A stretch of 64,000 nt of DNA from an uncultured Mycoplasmatota bacterium (GCA_900553395.1 USDJ01000005.1:17833-81832), one strand, 5' to 3'. Shown: positions 10,423 through 19,582, numbered from the stretch's first letter. A program made the numbers and translations. The notes: generated by a model not told the origin, from the sequence alone.

Positions 10423-10680
10423 CTAATCATCTTCAAATATACCTTCACATAATTCATCCATTGTTACACCTAATATTTTAGCAATTTTATACATAGAATA
10501 AAAAGATAGAGACTTTTGTCCACCTAGGCTCACTATATGTCTTAAATATTCATAGGATATATCAATCTCTTCAGAAAATTCCATTAAATTAACTTTTTTA
10601 TCCTTACACATTTTTCTAACATTAGTACCTACTATATATTGAACATCATCCTTACTTTTAAACCTTTTAATATTCTGCAT
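10423..10680 (-). CDS. XRE-family HTH transcriptional regulator
   Basis: 85 aa, a single Cro/C1-type helix-turn-helix domain: VRKMCKDKKVNLMEFSEEI, then SYEYLRHIVSLGGQKSLSFYSMYKIAKIL and the closing helix DELCEG. No second domain, so it is a small DNA-binding repressor-like protein. The ATG at 10680 has GGTGGT four bases upstream; a start at 10695 is possible but less favoured. It is divergent from the spoIIIAH-like gene with a 124-bp shared upstream region, so it could regulate that gene or itself. Confidence 0.8.
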   Translation of the reverse strand: MQNIKRFKSKDDVQYIVGTNVRKMCKDKKVNLMEFSEEIDISYEYLRHIVSLGGQKSLSFYSMYKIAKILGVTMDELCEGIFEDD

Positions 10681-10804
10681 ACTACCACCACACATATTAT
10701 CTCATGTTTATTTTTTACTTGTATGCAAACAGATTATTTGCAAACTTTAAGTAATATTTTGGTTTTATATAAATATACTCTACTAGATAGGACGGGAGGA
10801 TTTT

Positions 10805-11308
10805 ATGATAAATAAAAGAAGTTTATGGTTTTTAACTTTATTTAGTTTAATTTTAATATTAAGCATATATTATATAACTATGCCAAGTGAATTACTGCTT
10901 ACAGGTAATACTAATAATATAAAAACAGATGACAAAGATAAAACTACTATATCTATAGAAGAAAGTGATATATTAGTTGCTCTAAGGGTAGAGTCAGATG
11001 AAGAAATGACTAAAGAAATAGAAGACCTTCAGTCTGTTTTAACAAACACAGAGTCTACTGTAGATGAAAAAAACAAGGCATATGAAAAAATAAAAAAGCT
11101 TAATGATACAAGAGGAGAAGAAGAAAAACTTGAGGGTCAAATTAAACAAACCTACAAATTAGATTCATTTGTAAAGATTAATGATAACGAAATTAAAGTT
11201 ACCGTGAATAGTTCAGAACATAATGAAAAATTAGCAAACAATATTATGAGAACAATTCAAGCTAATTATGAGGACTCTAAATATATAACAGTAAAATTTC
11301 AAAAATAA
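10805..11308 (+). CDS. spoIIIAH: SpoIIIAH-like sporulation protein
   Basis: 167 aa: start MINKRSLWFLTLFSLILIL with one membrane helix (about residues 6-26), an Asp/Lys-rich linker, a coiled-coil segment (about 60-110), and a C-terminal ring-building (EscJ/YscJ-like) domain ending EDSKYITVKFQK. This is the layout of SpoIIIAH, the mother-cell half of the SpoIIQ-SpoIIIAH channel around the forespore. In sporulating Bacilli it is the last gene of spoIIIAA-AH; here it stands alone in front of gerE. GGGAGG precedes the ATG. Its own terminator follows. Confidence 0.8.
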   Translation: MINKRSLWFLTLFSLILILSIYYITMPSELLLTGNTNNIKTDDKDKTTISIEESDILVALRVESDEEMTKEIEDLQSVLTNTESTVDEKNKAYEKIKKLNDTRGEEEKLEGQIKQTYKLDSFVKINDNEIKVTVNSSEHNEKLANNIMRTIQANYEDSKYITVKFQK

Positions 11309-11330
11309 CTCAGAAAAGAGTTATTTTTTT
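11303..11330 (+). terminator. Terminator after the spoIIIAH-like gene
   Basis: AAATAACTC pairs with GAGTTATTT around a 6-nt loop, followed by T7. The left arm begins in the last codons. Confidence 0.88.
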
Positions 11331-11344
11331 AGGCCCGCATAATC

Positions 11345-11371
11345 ACTAAATATGTAAATCTACATAAAATA
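11345..11371 (+). promoter_or_regulatory. Candidate sigma-K (or sigma-E) promoter of gerE
   Basis: CATAAAATA at 11363-11371 fits the sigma-K/sigma-E -10 form CATAnnnTA exactly, and AC lies 16 bases upstream (11345-11346), the sigma-K -35 core and spacing. There is no convincing sigma-A promoter in the same gap. In B. subtilis gerE is a sigma-K gene. Short motifs, so moderate confidence. Confidence 0.5.
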
Positions 11372-11414
11372 ACATGAGAAAATATAAACCACTCTATTAG
11401 GAAGTGAGGGAAAA

Positions 11415-11621
11415 ATGAAAAAAAGTATTTTAACTAAAAGAGAAAAACAAGTCTTTGAAATGTTAATTACAAATAAAACAACAAAAGAAATAGCAAGTAA
11501 ATTAAGTATAAGCGAAAAAACAGTTAGAAATCATATTTCAAATGCTATGCAAAAACTAGGAGTTAAAGGAAGAGCAAGCGCTGTAGTAGAATTATTAAGG
11601 TTAGGAGAAATCTCTTTATAA
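11415..11621 (+). CDS. gerE: GerE-like late mother-cell transcription regulator
   Basis: 68 aa, only a LuxR-type helix-turn-helix domain: LTKREKQVFEMLITNKTTKE, then SEKTVRNHISNAMQKLGVKG and AVVELLRLGE. Both stretches are nearly identical to B. subtilis GerE (74 aa), the last regulator in the mother-cell cascade that activates and represses coat genes. GAAGTGAGGG precedes the ATG. It sits between the spoIIIAH-like and gerM-like genes, and gerE and gerM are also close together in B. subtilis. A generic stand-alone LuxR HTH protein is the alternative, but motif identity and context favour GerE. Confidence 0.88.
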   Translation: MKKSILTKREKQVFEMLITNKTTKEIASKLSISEKTVRNHISNAMQKLGVKGRASAVVELLRLGEISL

Positions 11622-11643
11622 AACGTATTTTTATACGTTTTTT
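11620..11643 (+). terminator. Terminator after gerE
   Basis: AAAACGTAT pairs with ATACGTTTT around TTTT, followed by TT; it begins at the stop codon. The stem is AT-rich, so read-through into gerM is likely. Confidence 0.72.
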
Positions 11644-11667
11644 ACATATATTTTTATAGGTGATATT

Positions 11668-12624
11668 ATGCTAAAAAGAATTTATACAAAAAAGTTAATA
11701 ATATGTACTATTACACTATTTGCTTTATTTTTAATATATATTATTCCTGAAAAAAAAGAAGAAATAAAAATCAAAGAAGAAATAAATTACGTTAATAAAA
11801 ATATTGAAACATCCCCAATTTTTCTTCTAGACAAAAATAACTATTTAGCAAGTACTAGAATAGTTACAACAAAAAAAGACATTGAGGGTTTAGCTACTGA
11901 ATTAATTGAAGCTCTTATAATTGATGGTAATATGCAAGATAACATACCACCAGGTTTTAAAGCAATTTTACCAACCAACACTAAAATATTAAGTCTAAGC
12001 TTTAAAGATAATATAATAAAAGTTAATTTTAATAAAGAAGTTTTAAATACTAACAAAGAAAATGAAGAAAGAATTATAGAAGCAATAGTATACACATTAA
12101 CTGGCTTAGAAAATGTTAAATTTGTAACTATATATGTAGATGGAGAAATTCTAACTAAGTTACCACAAACAAAAATAAATCTTCCTGCTACTCTAACAAG
12201 AAGAATAGGAATAAATAAAGAATACAATGTTAATAGTACAAATAACATAAGTAAAACAACAATATATTATATAAGTGAACATAATGATCAAGAATATTAT
12301 GTACCAGTTACAAAAGTAAATAACGATTCAAGAGATAAAATTGAAATTATAGTAGATGAATTAAGCAGTAATAATGTTTACAAAACTAATTTAATGAGCT
12401 ACTTAAATAATAATACTAAAGTATTATCTGTAAACGAAGATAACAATGAAATAGTGGTAAATTTTAATAGTGCTATTTTTAATGACATAAACACAAAAGA
12501 AATATTAGAGGAAGTAATATACACAATTTCTCTTTCTATAAATGATAATTATGACGTTTCAAGCATTGTTTTTAATGTAGAAAATGAAGAAATTTACAAA
12601 AGTGTTAACAAAAGTATTGAATAA
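11668..12624 (+). CDS. gerM: GerM-like protein with two GerMN domains
   Basis: 318 aa. N-terminal membrane anchor (about residues 9-26), then two GerMN repeats: the first around residues 85-165 with IPPGFKAILPTNTKILSL and VTIYVDGE, the second around 215-310 with TKVLSVNEDNNEIVVNF. GerM is a spore envelope and germination protein of sporulating Firmicutes. There is no lipobox, so it is anchored by the helix. AGGTGA precedes the ATG, 46 bp after gerE. The architecture is clear; the detailed role in this organism is inferred from the family and from gerE next door. Confidence 0.85.
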   Translation: MLKRIYTKKLIICTITLFALFLIYIIPEKKEEIKIKEEINYVNKNIETSPIFLLDKNNYLASTRIVTTKKDIEGLATELIEALIIDGNMQDNIPPGFKAILPTNTKILSLSFKDNIIKVNFNKEVLNTNKENEERIIEAIVYTLTGLENVKFVTIYVDGEILTKLPQTKINLPATLTRRIGINKEYNVNSTNNISKTTIYYISEHNDQEYYVPVTKVNNDSRDKIEIIVDELSSNNVYKTNLMSYLNNNTKVLSVNEDNNEIVVNFNSAIFNDINTKEILEEVIYTISLSINDNYDVSSIVFNVENEEIYKSVNKSIE

Positions 12625-12645
12625 ATTTAAAAATTATTATATAAT
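12617..12645 (+). promoter_or_regulatory. Promoter of tRNA-Arg
   Basis: TTGAAT (12617-12622), 17-bp spacer, TATAAT (12640-12645), ending 23 bp before the mature tRNA. The -35 box overlaps the end of gerM. Confidence 0.8.
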
Positions 12646-12668
12646 TATCTTGTTCCTTGGAACGAGAT

Positions 12669-12745
12669 GTCTCAGTAGCTCAGCTGGATAGAGCATCGCC
12701 CTTCTAAGGCGAGTGTCAGGGGTTCGAATCCCTTCTGGGACACCA
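12669..12745 (+). tRNA. tRNA-Arg, anticodon TCT
   Basis: Complete cloverleaf of 77 nt with encoded CCA. Acceptor arms GTCTCAG and CTGGGAC pair with one G-T wobble; D-loop AGCTCAGCTGGATAGAGC; anticodon loop CTTCTAA reading AGA codons; T-arm GGGGTTCGAATCCC. AGA is the expected main arginine codon in such AT-rich DNA. Confidence 0.97.
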
Positions 12746-12755
12746 TGTTAATAAT

Positions 12756-12784
12756 AACTTGGATTTAATATCCAAGTTTTTTTC
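12756..12784 (+). terminator. Terminator of tRNA-Arg
   Basis: AACTTGGAT pairs with ATCCAAGTT around TTAAT, followed by a T-run. Confidence 0.88.
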
Positions 12785-12796
12785 TTTAGCAACACT

Positions 12797-12824
12797 AAAA
12801 GGGAGCCATTAACGCCTCCCTTTT
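12797..12824 (-). terminator. Terminator of polC
   Basis: AAAAGGGAG and CTCCCTTTT form a 9-bp stem with an 11-nt loop, 62 bp past the polC stop. Flanked by T on both strands, so it may also back up the tRNA terminator. Confidence 0.8.
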
Positions 12825-12885
12825 ATTTACTTTAGTTTCTTAATTATCCATCATATCATCCACTATCAGTATATAACATATTTCT

Positions 12886-15800
12886 TTAATCGAATAAACT
12901 TAATTGATTGGACTCACTCATACCATTAAATATTCCCATAAGTTTCATTTTGTCCATAAGTGTTCCCGAAATTTTAGCTCTATACTGAACTTCTTCTATA
13001 CTAAGAAAGCTCCTTTTTTCTCTTTCTTCAACTATTTTTTTAGCAACTGTATCTCCTAGGCCATCTATACTTGAGAAAGGTGGATAAATACTTTTATCAT
13101 CTCTAACTCCCCAAGTTGTGGCATTACTTTTATTTAGATCTACTGGTAAAAATTGTATTCCTCGAGCTGTTGCCTCAAGACAAACTTTCAAACTTTCAAG
13201 TTGACCTAATTCTTTATTAGTTGCTTCATATCCTTTATTTTGTATTTCCAATATTTTTGCCTTTATTGCATCATATCCTTTTATCATAACTTCTACATCT
13301 ACATCTGTAGCTTTTGATGTAAGCCATGATGCATAGAAGTATACTGGCATATGAACTTTATACCAAGCTATTCTGAAAGCACTTATTACATATGCTGCTG
13401 CGTGTGCTTTAGGGAACATATACTTTATTTTGTGACAAGAATCTATAAACCATTCTTCTATTCCAGCGTCTTCCATAGTTTTTTTATGAATTGCCCAAGT
13501 ATCTGGATCTTTTGATGCTTTACCTTTACGTACAAATTCCATTATTTTAAATGCTTTAATTGGAGCTACTCCTTTATACATTAAGTAAACCATAATATCA
13601 TCACGACATCCAATTACCTCTTTAAATGGAACAATATTGTTCTTAATTAGTTCCTGAGCATTTCCTAACCATACATCGGTTCCGTGTGATAATCCAGATA
13701 TTTTTATAAGTTCAGCAAATGTTTTTGGCTTAGTTTCTGCTACCATTCCTATTGTAAATGGTGTTCCGAATTCCGGTATACCAAGTGTACCTGTTTGACA
13801 CATTATTTGCTCATTAGTTACTCCTAATGCTTTAGTACTTGTAAAAATACTCATAGTATCTTTATCATCTAGTGGTACCTTTAAAATATCAGTTCCAGTT
13901 AAGTCTTGAATCATACGAAGTTGTGTTGGATCTGAATGCCCTAATATATCAAGTTTTAACAAATCTTGGTCTATTGCATGGTAATCAAAGTGAGTGGTTC
14001 TCCAAGCACTATTAGGATCGTCAGCTGGATACTGGAAAGGAGTAAAATCTGAGACATCCATATAATCTGGTACTACTACTATTCCTCCTGGATGTTGACC
14101 TGTTGTTCTTTTAACTCCTGTACATCCTTGCGCTAATCTCTCTATTTCAGCAGTACGCATTACAATATTTTTATCTTCACAATACCCTTTTACAAAGCCA
14201 AATGCTGTTTTATCAGCTACTGTACCAATAGTTCCTGCTCTATAAACATTATCTACACCAAATAAAACCTTAGTGTATTCGTGAGCTGAAGCTTGATTTA
14301 AATCTGAGAAGTTTAAGTCTATATCTGGAACTTTGTCCGCATTAAATCCTAAGAATGTCGCAAATGGCATGTCTTGTCCATCTTTATACATATCATTTCC
14401 GCAATCCGGACATTTTTTATCAGGTAAATCGAATCCACTCGAATAATCTGCTCCTAATTCTTTACCATTTTCATCTTTAAATATACTCTTTTTACAATTT
14501 AAACACCTATAATGAGCTGGAAGTGGATTTACTTCCGTTATTCCCATCATAGTAGCTACAAAGCTTGAACCTACAGATCCACGGGAACCTACCAAATATC
14601 CATCATCATTTGAATGCTTTACAAGTCTTTGCGCTATTAAGTAAATTGGATCGAATCCTCCTCCGATTATACCTCCAAGTTCTTTTTTTAACTTCTTATT
14701 TAAAGACTCATCATTTAACTCTCCATCATCTTCAGTCCAATTAGAGCTTATATATTTTTTTAACATTTCTTTTACACTATCAAAGCCTGCTATAATTACA
14801 TTATGTACTTTTTCAAATGTAAGAGCATTCATTTCTTCTTGTGATATATTAGGATTTTCTATTTTTACATTATCACTGCAACATTTATAAACTATATCAC
14901 CATATAATTCTTTTGCTATTCTTTCTTCTATATTAAATGGAAGTGGATCACCATACCAATCACTAGCCTTAGAGTAAACTAAGTCAGTAACAACCCTAGG
15001 ACAATCCAGATAAGACTTACCATCATCACTTTTAACTCTAGGAGAAAATGGAATTCCACCAGTATCTATTATTACCTCTATCTCCTCAACTTCATCAAGT
15101 ACTTTATTAGTATTTAAAACAACTATTTCATATGCTAAATCATCACCTAAGAATTCAAAATCATTAAGCATTTCTCTTGTTGTTCTGAAATGTTGTGATG
15201 GTATTTTTGTAATGCTACTCTTAGCTAGTGGATGTCTTCCTCCACCTGGTACTTTTTGATTTACAATAATCTCCCTATATATTTTATCTTCTCTTTTAAA
15301 ATGATGTACATCTCCAGTTGCAACTATTATTTTTCCAGATTGTTTTGTAGCTTCTACAATTTTTCTTATATGATTCTCAAGTTCAAGTTGATCTTTAAAA
15401 TCGCTAGTTTGTATTAAATGACTATATACTTCTGGAGGCTGAACTTCTACATAATCATAAAAATTTATTATATTAGTTAATTCCTGTCCCTCTTTGCTTC
15501 TGGCTTCTATAAATACTTCTGATTCATAGCAACCACTTCCTATTAGAAGTCCTTCTCTTAATTCTTCAAGTTTACTTCTTAGAATTCTAGGAGTTTTATA
15601 TAAATAAACGGTGTTTGCTAAAGAGATTATTTTAAATAAATTTTTTAACCCTGTTTTATTTTTAGCAATGGCATTAAAATGAAATGTTCTACCAAATTTA
15701 TGTATTTCATCTTTAGAAATCAATTTATCTAAGTCAGATATAGTTTTAAAATTCTGAGAAATTAATTTTTGCAACATTTTATGAAATACTAAAGCAGTAC

Positions 15801-17670
15801 CCTCAGCATCGTAATCTGCCCTATGATGAGCATCTTCTTCCCAAGGAACATTATATCTTTTAACTAACGCTGATAAGCTATGTCTAGCAAATCCTTGATC
15901 TAATGTACGAGATAATTCTAATGTATCAATAACTGTATTAGTAAATTTACCTAGATTATATTTTTTCATTGACATTTCAATAAATGAAATATCGAATTTA
16001 GCATTATGAGCTACCATAGGTAAATCTCCAGCCCAAGCTAAAAACTTCTTAGTAACTTCTTCTTCTGATTCTTTACCTTTAACCATCTCATCAGTTATAC
16101 AAGTAAGCTCTGTTATTTTATCAGGTATATGACGTCCAGGATCAATAAGCTCATCAAATCTGTCTATTATATTTCCATTCTCTATCTTTACAGCACCTAT
16201 TTCAATCATCTGATCTCCACCAGCTGCATTAAATCCAGTTGTCTCTGTATCGAATACTACATAAGTAGTATTCATAAGAGGTAAATCTGTTTTCCTAACT
16301 ACTATATTTACAGTATCATCTACTAAAGTTAACTCTGTCCCATATAGTCCCTTAAATATAGGAGGATTTTTAATTTTTTCTTTAATGTTTTCTAATTCTT
16401 TAGATACCTCTTCTTTATTTTCACATTCTTCACTATCTAAAAGAGATTCAAGTTCCTCTTTCTTGGCTTTTAAATCTTTTTTTATTCCTTTGTTATGTGA
16501 AGAAATAATTCCATATACGATAGGAAATGCCTGACATCCATTGTGATCTGTAACAGCAACTCCCTTATATCCCATTTTAATAGCATTACTTACTAATTCA
16601 CAAGTATGCTTACCTAGGTCTAATTTAGTTACTCCGTCCATTTGACTCATCATAGTATGAGCGTGTAATTCAACTCTTTTTAATGGTGCATCATCTATTA
16701 TTTCTTCCTCTTTATAATCACTATAGTTAATGTCTAAAATATTTAATGCATCTTCATTACTATATTTATCCTCTTTTACAGATCCCCTAAACTTATACCA
16801 TTTACCACATTTTAAAGCTTTATTAAGTCTATTTGTTTCCTCTTCACCATTTACAAATAATTTAGCATATATACTATCAGTATGATCTGTAATTTTAAGT
16901 GTTATTATTCTAAGATCAGTTCTAGTTTCTCTTACTTCAATACCAAATATTTCTGCCTCTAAAGTAATTAAAGGAATCTTACCTACGATAGTATCTATTC
17001 TCTCTACCTGAGTATCTATAACTCTACCTAAAATTACATTAGGATCATCTACAGTTTCGATTCTTTTAGGAGTATAATTCTTTTTCCAAGCTGGTTTATC
17101 TTGTGAAGGAACTGGCTCACTCAAAGATTCTAAATTTATAGTTGTAGTATTTAATTTACTATTTTCTATTTCTTCTTGTATTTTAGAAGCCTCATCTTCA
17201 TCAACTAAAATAACTAGATTTATGTTTTTATATCCGGCATTATTAAGATAATGTTCTATATTAAGCTTAAACTCTTCTAACTTTTTTACCTCTGCTACAT
17301 TTAAAACATAAACTTTTATGTCGTTATCTATTACTTCAATACTATTATCTAAAAACATACTAAGCATTGGACTTTTGTTACTAAATATTTTAATAGCGGA
17401 TTTAAAATACTCAGTAAGTAAATCTACATTTGTCTTTTCACAACTAAAAACAACATTTACATTTTCTATTTCACTAAAATAGTTTTTTAATTTATCCTTA
17501 ATCTCTTCAAAAGACTCTATAGATAATGTAGTTAGTATATCAATATAAAAACAGTAATTAGTTTTATCTTTATTACCTATTATTTTACTTAATTTAGCCC
17601 CTTTTAATTCTTCAATAGCCTGATCACTTAAGCCAAGTTTATTTATTAAAATAGATAATTTTTCATCCAT
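12886..17670 (-). CDS. polC: DNA polymerase III alpha subunit, PolC type
   Basis: Replicative DNA polymerase of low-GC Gram-positives, with 3'-5' proofreading in the same chain. The 1594-aa protein (B. subtilis PolC is 1437) shows in order: N-terminal domain (1-225); OB-fold (about 230-320); PHP domain starting VELHAHTMMSQMDG and split by an exonuclease domain with FDTETTGFNAAGGD (near 475), HNAKFD and HHRADYDAEG; then the palm with PDIDLNFSD, fingers, and a helix-hairpin-helix near the C-terminus. The last residues QLSLFD are a beta-clamp binding motif. ATG with TTAGGTGG upstream. Apparently monocistronic. Confidence 0.98.
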   Translation of the reverse strand: MDEKLSILINKLGLSDQAIEELKGAKLSKIIGNKDKTNYCFYIDILTTLSIESFEEIKDKLKNYFSEIENVNVVFSCEKTNVDLLTEYFKSAIKIFSNKSPMLSMFLDNSIEVIDNDIKVYVLNVAEVKKLEEFKLNIEHYLNNAGYKNINLVILVDEDEASKIQEEIENSKLNTTTINLESLSEPVPSQDKPAWKKNYTPKRIETVDDPNVILGRVIDTQVERIDTIVGKIPLITLEAEIFGIEVRETRTDLRIITLKITDHTDSIYAKLFVNGEEETNRLNKALKCGKWYKFRGSVKEDKYSNEDALNILDINYSDYKEEEIIDDAPLKRVELHAHTMMSQMDGVTKLDLGKHTCELVSNAIKMGYKGVAVTDHNGCQAFPIVYGIISSHNKGIKKDLKAKKEELESLLDSEECENKEEVSKELENIKEKIKNPPIFKGLYGTELTLVDDTVNIVVRKTDLPLMNTTYVVFDTETTGFNAAGGDQMIEIGAVKIENGNIIDRFDELIDPGRHIPDKITELTCITDEMVKGKESEEEVTKKFLAWAGDLPMVAHNAKFDISFIEMSMKKYNLGKFTNTVIDTLELSRTLDQGFARHSLSALVKRYNVPWEEDAHHRADYDAEGTALVFHKMLQKLISQNFKTISDLDKLISKDEIHKFGRTFHFNAIAKNKTGLKNLFKIISLANTVYLYKTPRILRSKLEELREGLLIGSGCYESEVFIEARSKEGQELTNIINFYDYVEVQPPEVYSHLIQTSDFKDQLELENHIRKIVEATKQSGKIIVATGDVHHFKREDKIYREIIVNQKVPGGGRHPLAKSSITKIPSQHFRTTREMLNDFEFLGDDLAYEIVVLNTNKVLDEVEEIEVIIDTGGIPFSPRVKSDDGKSYLDCPRVVTDLVYSKASDWYGDPLPFNIEERIAKELYGDIVYKCCSDNVKIENPNISQEEMNALTFEKVHNVIIAGFDSVKEMLKKYISSNWTEDDGELNDESLNKKLKKELGGIIGGGFDPIYLIAQRLVKHSNDDGYLVGSRGSVGSSFVATMMGITEVNPLPAHYRCLNCKKSIFKDENGKELGADYSSGFDLPDKKCPDCGNDMYKDGQDMPFATFLGFNADKVPDIDLNFSDLNQASAHEYTKVLFGVDNVYRAGTIGTVADKTAFGFVKGYCEDKNIVMRTAEIERLAQGCTGVKRTTGQHPGGIVVVPDYMDVSDFTPFQYPADDPNSAWRTTHFDYHAIDQDLLKLDILGHSDPTQLRMIQDLTGTDILKVPLDDKDTMSIFTSTKALGVTNEQIMCQTGTLGIPEFGTPFTIGMVAETKPKTFAELIKISGLSHGTDVWLGNAQELIKNNIVPFKEVIGCRDDIMVYLMYKGVAPIKAFKIMEFVRKGKASKDPDTWAIHKKTMEDAGIEEWFIDSCHKIKYMFPKAHAAAYVISAFRIAWYKVHMPVYFYASWLTSKATDVDVEVMIKGYDAIKAKILEIQNKGYEATNKELGQLESLKVCLEATARGIQFLPVDLNKSNATTWGVRDDKSIYPPFSSIDGLGDTVAKKIVEEREKRSFLSIEEVQYRAKISGTLMDKMKLMGIFNGMSESNQLSLFD

Positions 17671-17731
17671 ACTACCACCTAATTAATAGTATACCAAAAA
17701 TAAAATTTAAATTAAATATTATAAAAGAAAA

Positions 17732-17751
17732 AACATACAAATTTGTATGTT
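17732..17751 (-). terminator. Terminator of the pilin-LRR gene
   Basis: AACATAC pairs with GTATGTT around AAATTT, followed on the reverse strand by TTTTCTTTT, 22 bp after the stop codon. Confidence 0.85.
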
Positions 17752-17772
17752 CATTGAAATAATTAATTTGTA

Positions 17773-19425
17773 TTATGGTTCAAATACTATATTTGAATCA
17801 CTATATCCATCAGCCCAACCAAATGCACCACTTGGTAAGTAATTAAAATCTGATAGAGATGTCTTTCCTTTTACTATAACACTAGTTAGTTTATTTCCAT
17901 AAAAAGCATAACCAATATAAGCAACGTTATCTGGTATTGTTATAGTCTTTAAATCCAATTCAGAAAAAGAGGAATTATCTAAAGTAGTTACATTAGATGG
18001 AATTTTTATATCTTCCCTTCTAGCGCCAGCATAAGAATTAATAGTAGAACCACCACTCATTTTTCCATCAGAATATATAAAAGCTTCACTATCAGGTAAT
18101 TGATTATTGGTAAATGCTCCATGTCCTAAATTTTTTATAGTGGATGGAATACTTAAAGACTCAAGCTTATTATTAGCAAAAGCTTTAATTCCTATAGTTT
18201 CTATCTTTGATGGTAAATGAATGCTTCTTAATTCATTATAAGTGAAAGCATTGTCAGCAATTTCAACAACACTATCTGGAATTGTTAAATCTAATAATTT
18301 ATTTTTGTAAAAAACACCTGTTTCAATTTTTGTTAAATTTGATGGTAAAACTAGTTTTTTCAAATTATTTTCCGAAAAAGCATAAATACCTATATTTTCA
18401 ACACTATTTGGAAGTTTTACACTCGTTAATTTATTTTCTGAAAAAGCATAATCACCTATATTTTCAACACCATTCGGAAGTTTTACACTCGTTAATTTAT
18501 TTTCTGAAAAAGCATAACTGCTTATCTCTTTTAAATCATTTGAAAATATAATAGCCTTTATTTTATTTTTCCTAAAAGCCTTTATTCCTATAGTTTTTAA
18601 ACTTGATGGAAATATTAATGACTCTATTTGATTTCCAACAAATGCTTCTTCTCCTATAGTAACTAAACTAGAAGAAAATTTAATAGATGTAAGCTTATTA
18701 TCCCCAAATGCACGAGCTCCGATAGTTTTTACACTATCAGGCAAAACTATGCTCTCTAAATTATTTGCATAAAAAGCTTCATCCTCTATAGTCTCAACGC
18801 CATCTGGAATAACTATGCTTTTTATTCCATCAGAATATGGAAAACAATAGCCGGGACCAGCACAACGCGTTCTATAGAATAAATTACTACCGATAGCTAC
18901 GACCTTCTTACCACCAATAGTACTTGGAATTACTACATCATATATCCTATTACTACTATTAAAAAAACCACATTGGTATTTAGTTATTTTTACTCCATCT
19001 CCTGAGTCACTAACCGTAAAGCAACTTTCTGGTGTTGGCTCTAATTCTACTTCTGTATTTGTATTTGAATTAGAATATTTACGTCCATTTATGTAAAACT
19101 CATATGTTTTAATTTTGCCTTTTTCAAATGTAATTATTCCATTAGTTGGTGTAGTTCCATCTATTGTAACGTCAACATCATCGCCATCACAAACTAAAGT
19201 GTAATCATCAATCACGCATGCAGAAGGGCTAAATTCTTCAGTTAAATTTTTATGAGCTACCGTTTGCTCTACTGCGTGCAAATAAAGTTCTGCACTTCTA
19301 TCATCTGCACTTTCTTTAGAATTACCTATAATATTTATTACAATTGGAGTAGCAATCATTGCAATTATTGCGAGTACTACTATTACAGCTAAAAGTTCTA
19401 TTAATGTAAATCCTTTACTTTTCAT
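17773..19425 (-). CDS. Type IV pilin-like protein carrying BspA-type leucine-rich repeats
   Basis: 550 aa. The N-terminus MKSKGFTLIELLAVIVVLAI is a class III (prepilin) signal: short basic leader, cleavage after G5, F at +1, E at +5, then the hydrophobic stem helix (to about residue 33). A small pilin-type region and linker (35-160) with a cysteine pair follow. From about 165 to 535 there are about 13 leucine-rich repeats of 22-23 residues of the BspA/LRR_5 kind (pattern IGxxAFxxNxLTSIxLPxxV). BspA repeats usually mediate surface adhesion and interaction with host or other bacteria. AGGAGTG precedes the ATG, and a good sigma-A promoter lies upstream. No prepilin peptidase or pilus motor gene is in the window. 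Confidence 0.9.
   Translation of the reverse strand: MKSKGFTLIELLAVIVVLAIIAMIATPIVINIIGNSKESADDRSAELYLHAVEQTVAHKNLTEEFSPSACVIDDYTLVCDGDDVDVTIDGTTPTNGIITFEKGKIKTYEFYINGRKYSNSNTNTEVELEPTPESCFTVSDSGDGVKITKYQCGFFNSSNRIYDVVIPSTIGGKKVVAIGSNLFYRTRCAGPGYCFPYSDGIKSIVIPDGVETIEDEAFYANNLESIVLPDSVKTIGARAFGDNKLTSIKFSSSLVTIGEEAFVGNQIESLIFPSSLKTIGIKAFRKNKIKAIIFSNDLKEISSYAFSENKLTSVKLPNGVENIGDYAFSENKLTSVKLPNSVENIGIYAFSENNLKKLVLPSNLTKIETGVFYKNKLLDLTIPDSVVEIADNAFTYNELRSIHLPSKIETIGIKAFANNKLESLSIPSTIKNLGHGAFTNNQLPDSEAFIYSDGKMSGGSTINSYAGARREDIKIPSNVTTLDNSSFSELDLKTITIPDNVAYIGYAFYGNKLTSVIVKGKTSLSDFNYLPSGAFGWADGYSDSNIVFEP
18370..18520 (-). repeat. 66-bp nearly identical tandem LRR-coding repeats
   Basis: Two adjacent 66-bp units (22 codons) encoding SENKLTSVKLPN-(G/S)-VENIG and a partial third are nearly identical at DNA level, unlike the diverged repeats around them. 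This points to recent duplication or slippage inside the gene. Confidence 0.8.
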
Positions 19426-19452
19426 ATATACACACTCCTATCTTATATATTC

Positions 19453-19481
19453 ATTTTAAAATATTTTCTAATTTTAGTCAA
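19453..19481 (-). promoter_or_regulatory. Sigma-A promoter of the pilin-LRR gene
   Basis: TTGACT (19476-19481), 17-bp spacer, TAAAAT (19453-19458) on the reverse strand, 28 bp before the start codon. Confidence 0.8.
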
Positions 19482-19582
19482 GAGAATCTTATACTATACT
19501 TTATATATAACGCATTTATATTCATTATTATATTATTTTGGCTAAATTCTATACGTTTTATATACACTGAAGTTTATTAATT

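Noticed and set aside
10696..10804. Sigma-E promoter for the spoIIIAH-like gene
   Set aside because: ATATT and ATATACT elements can be found at near-correct spacing, but without a CATA core the match is too weak to list.
18282..18551. Forward-strand open frame of 89 codons inside the pilin-LRR gene
   Set aside because: Antisense shadow of the repeats; no ribosome-binding site and low-complexity Phe/Leu/His composition.
17773..19425. Regular repeats considered as a CRISPR array
   Set aside because: The repeats are in frame, have no unique spacers and encode BspA-type LRRs.
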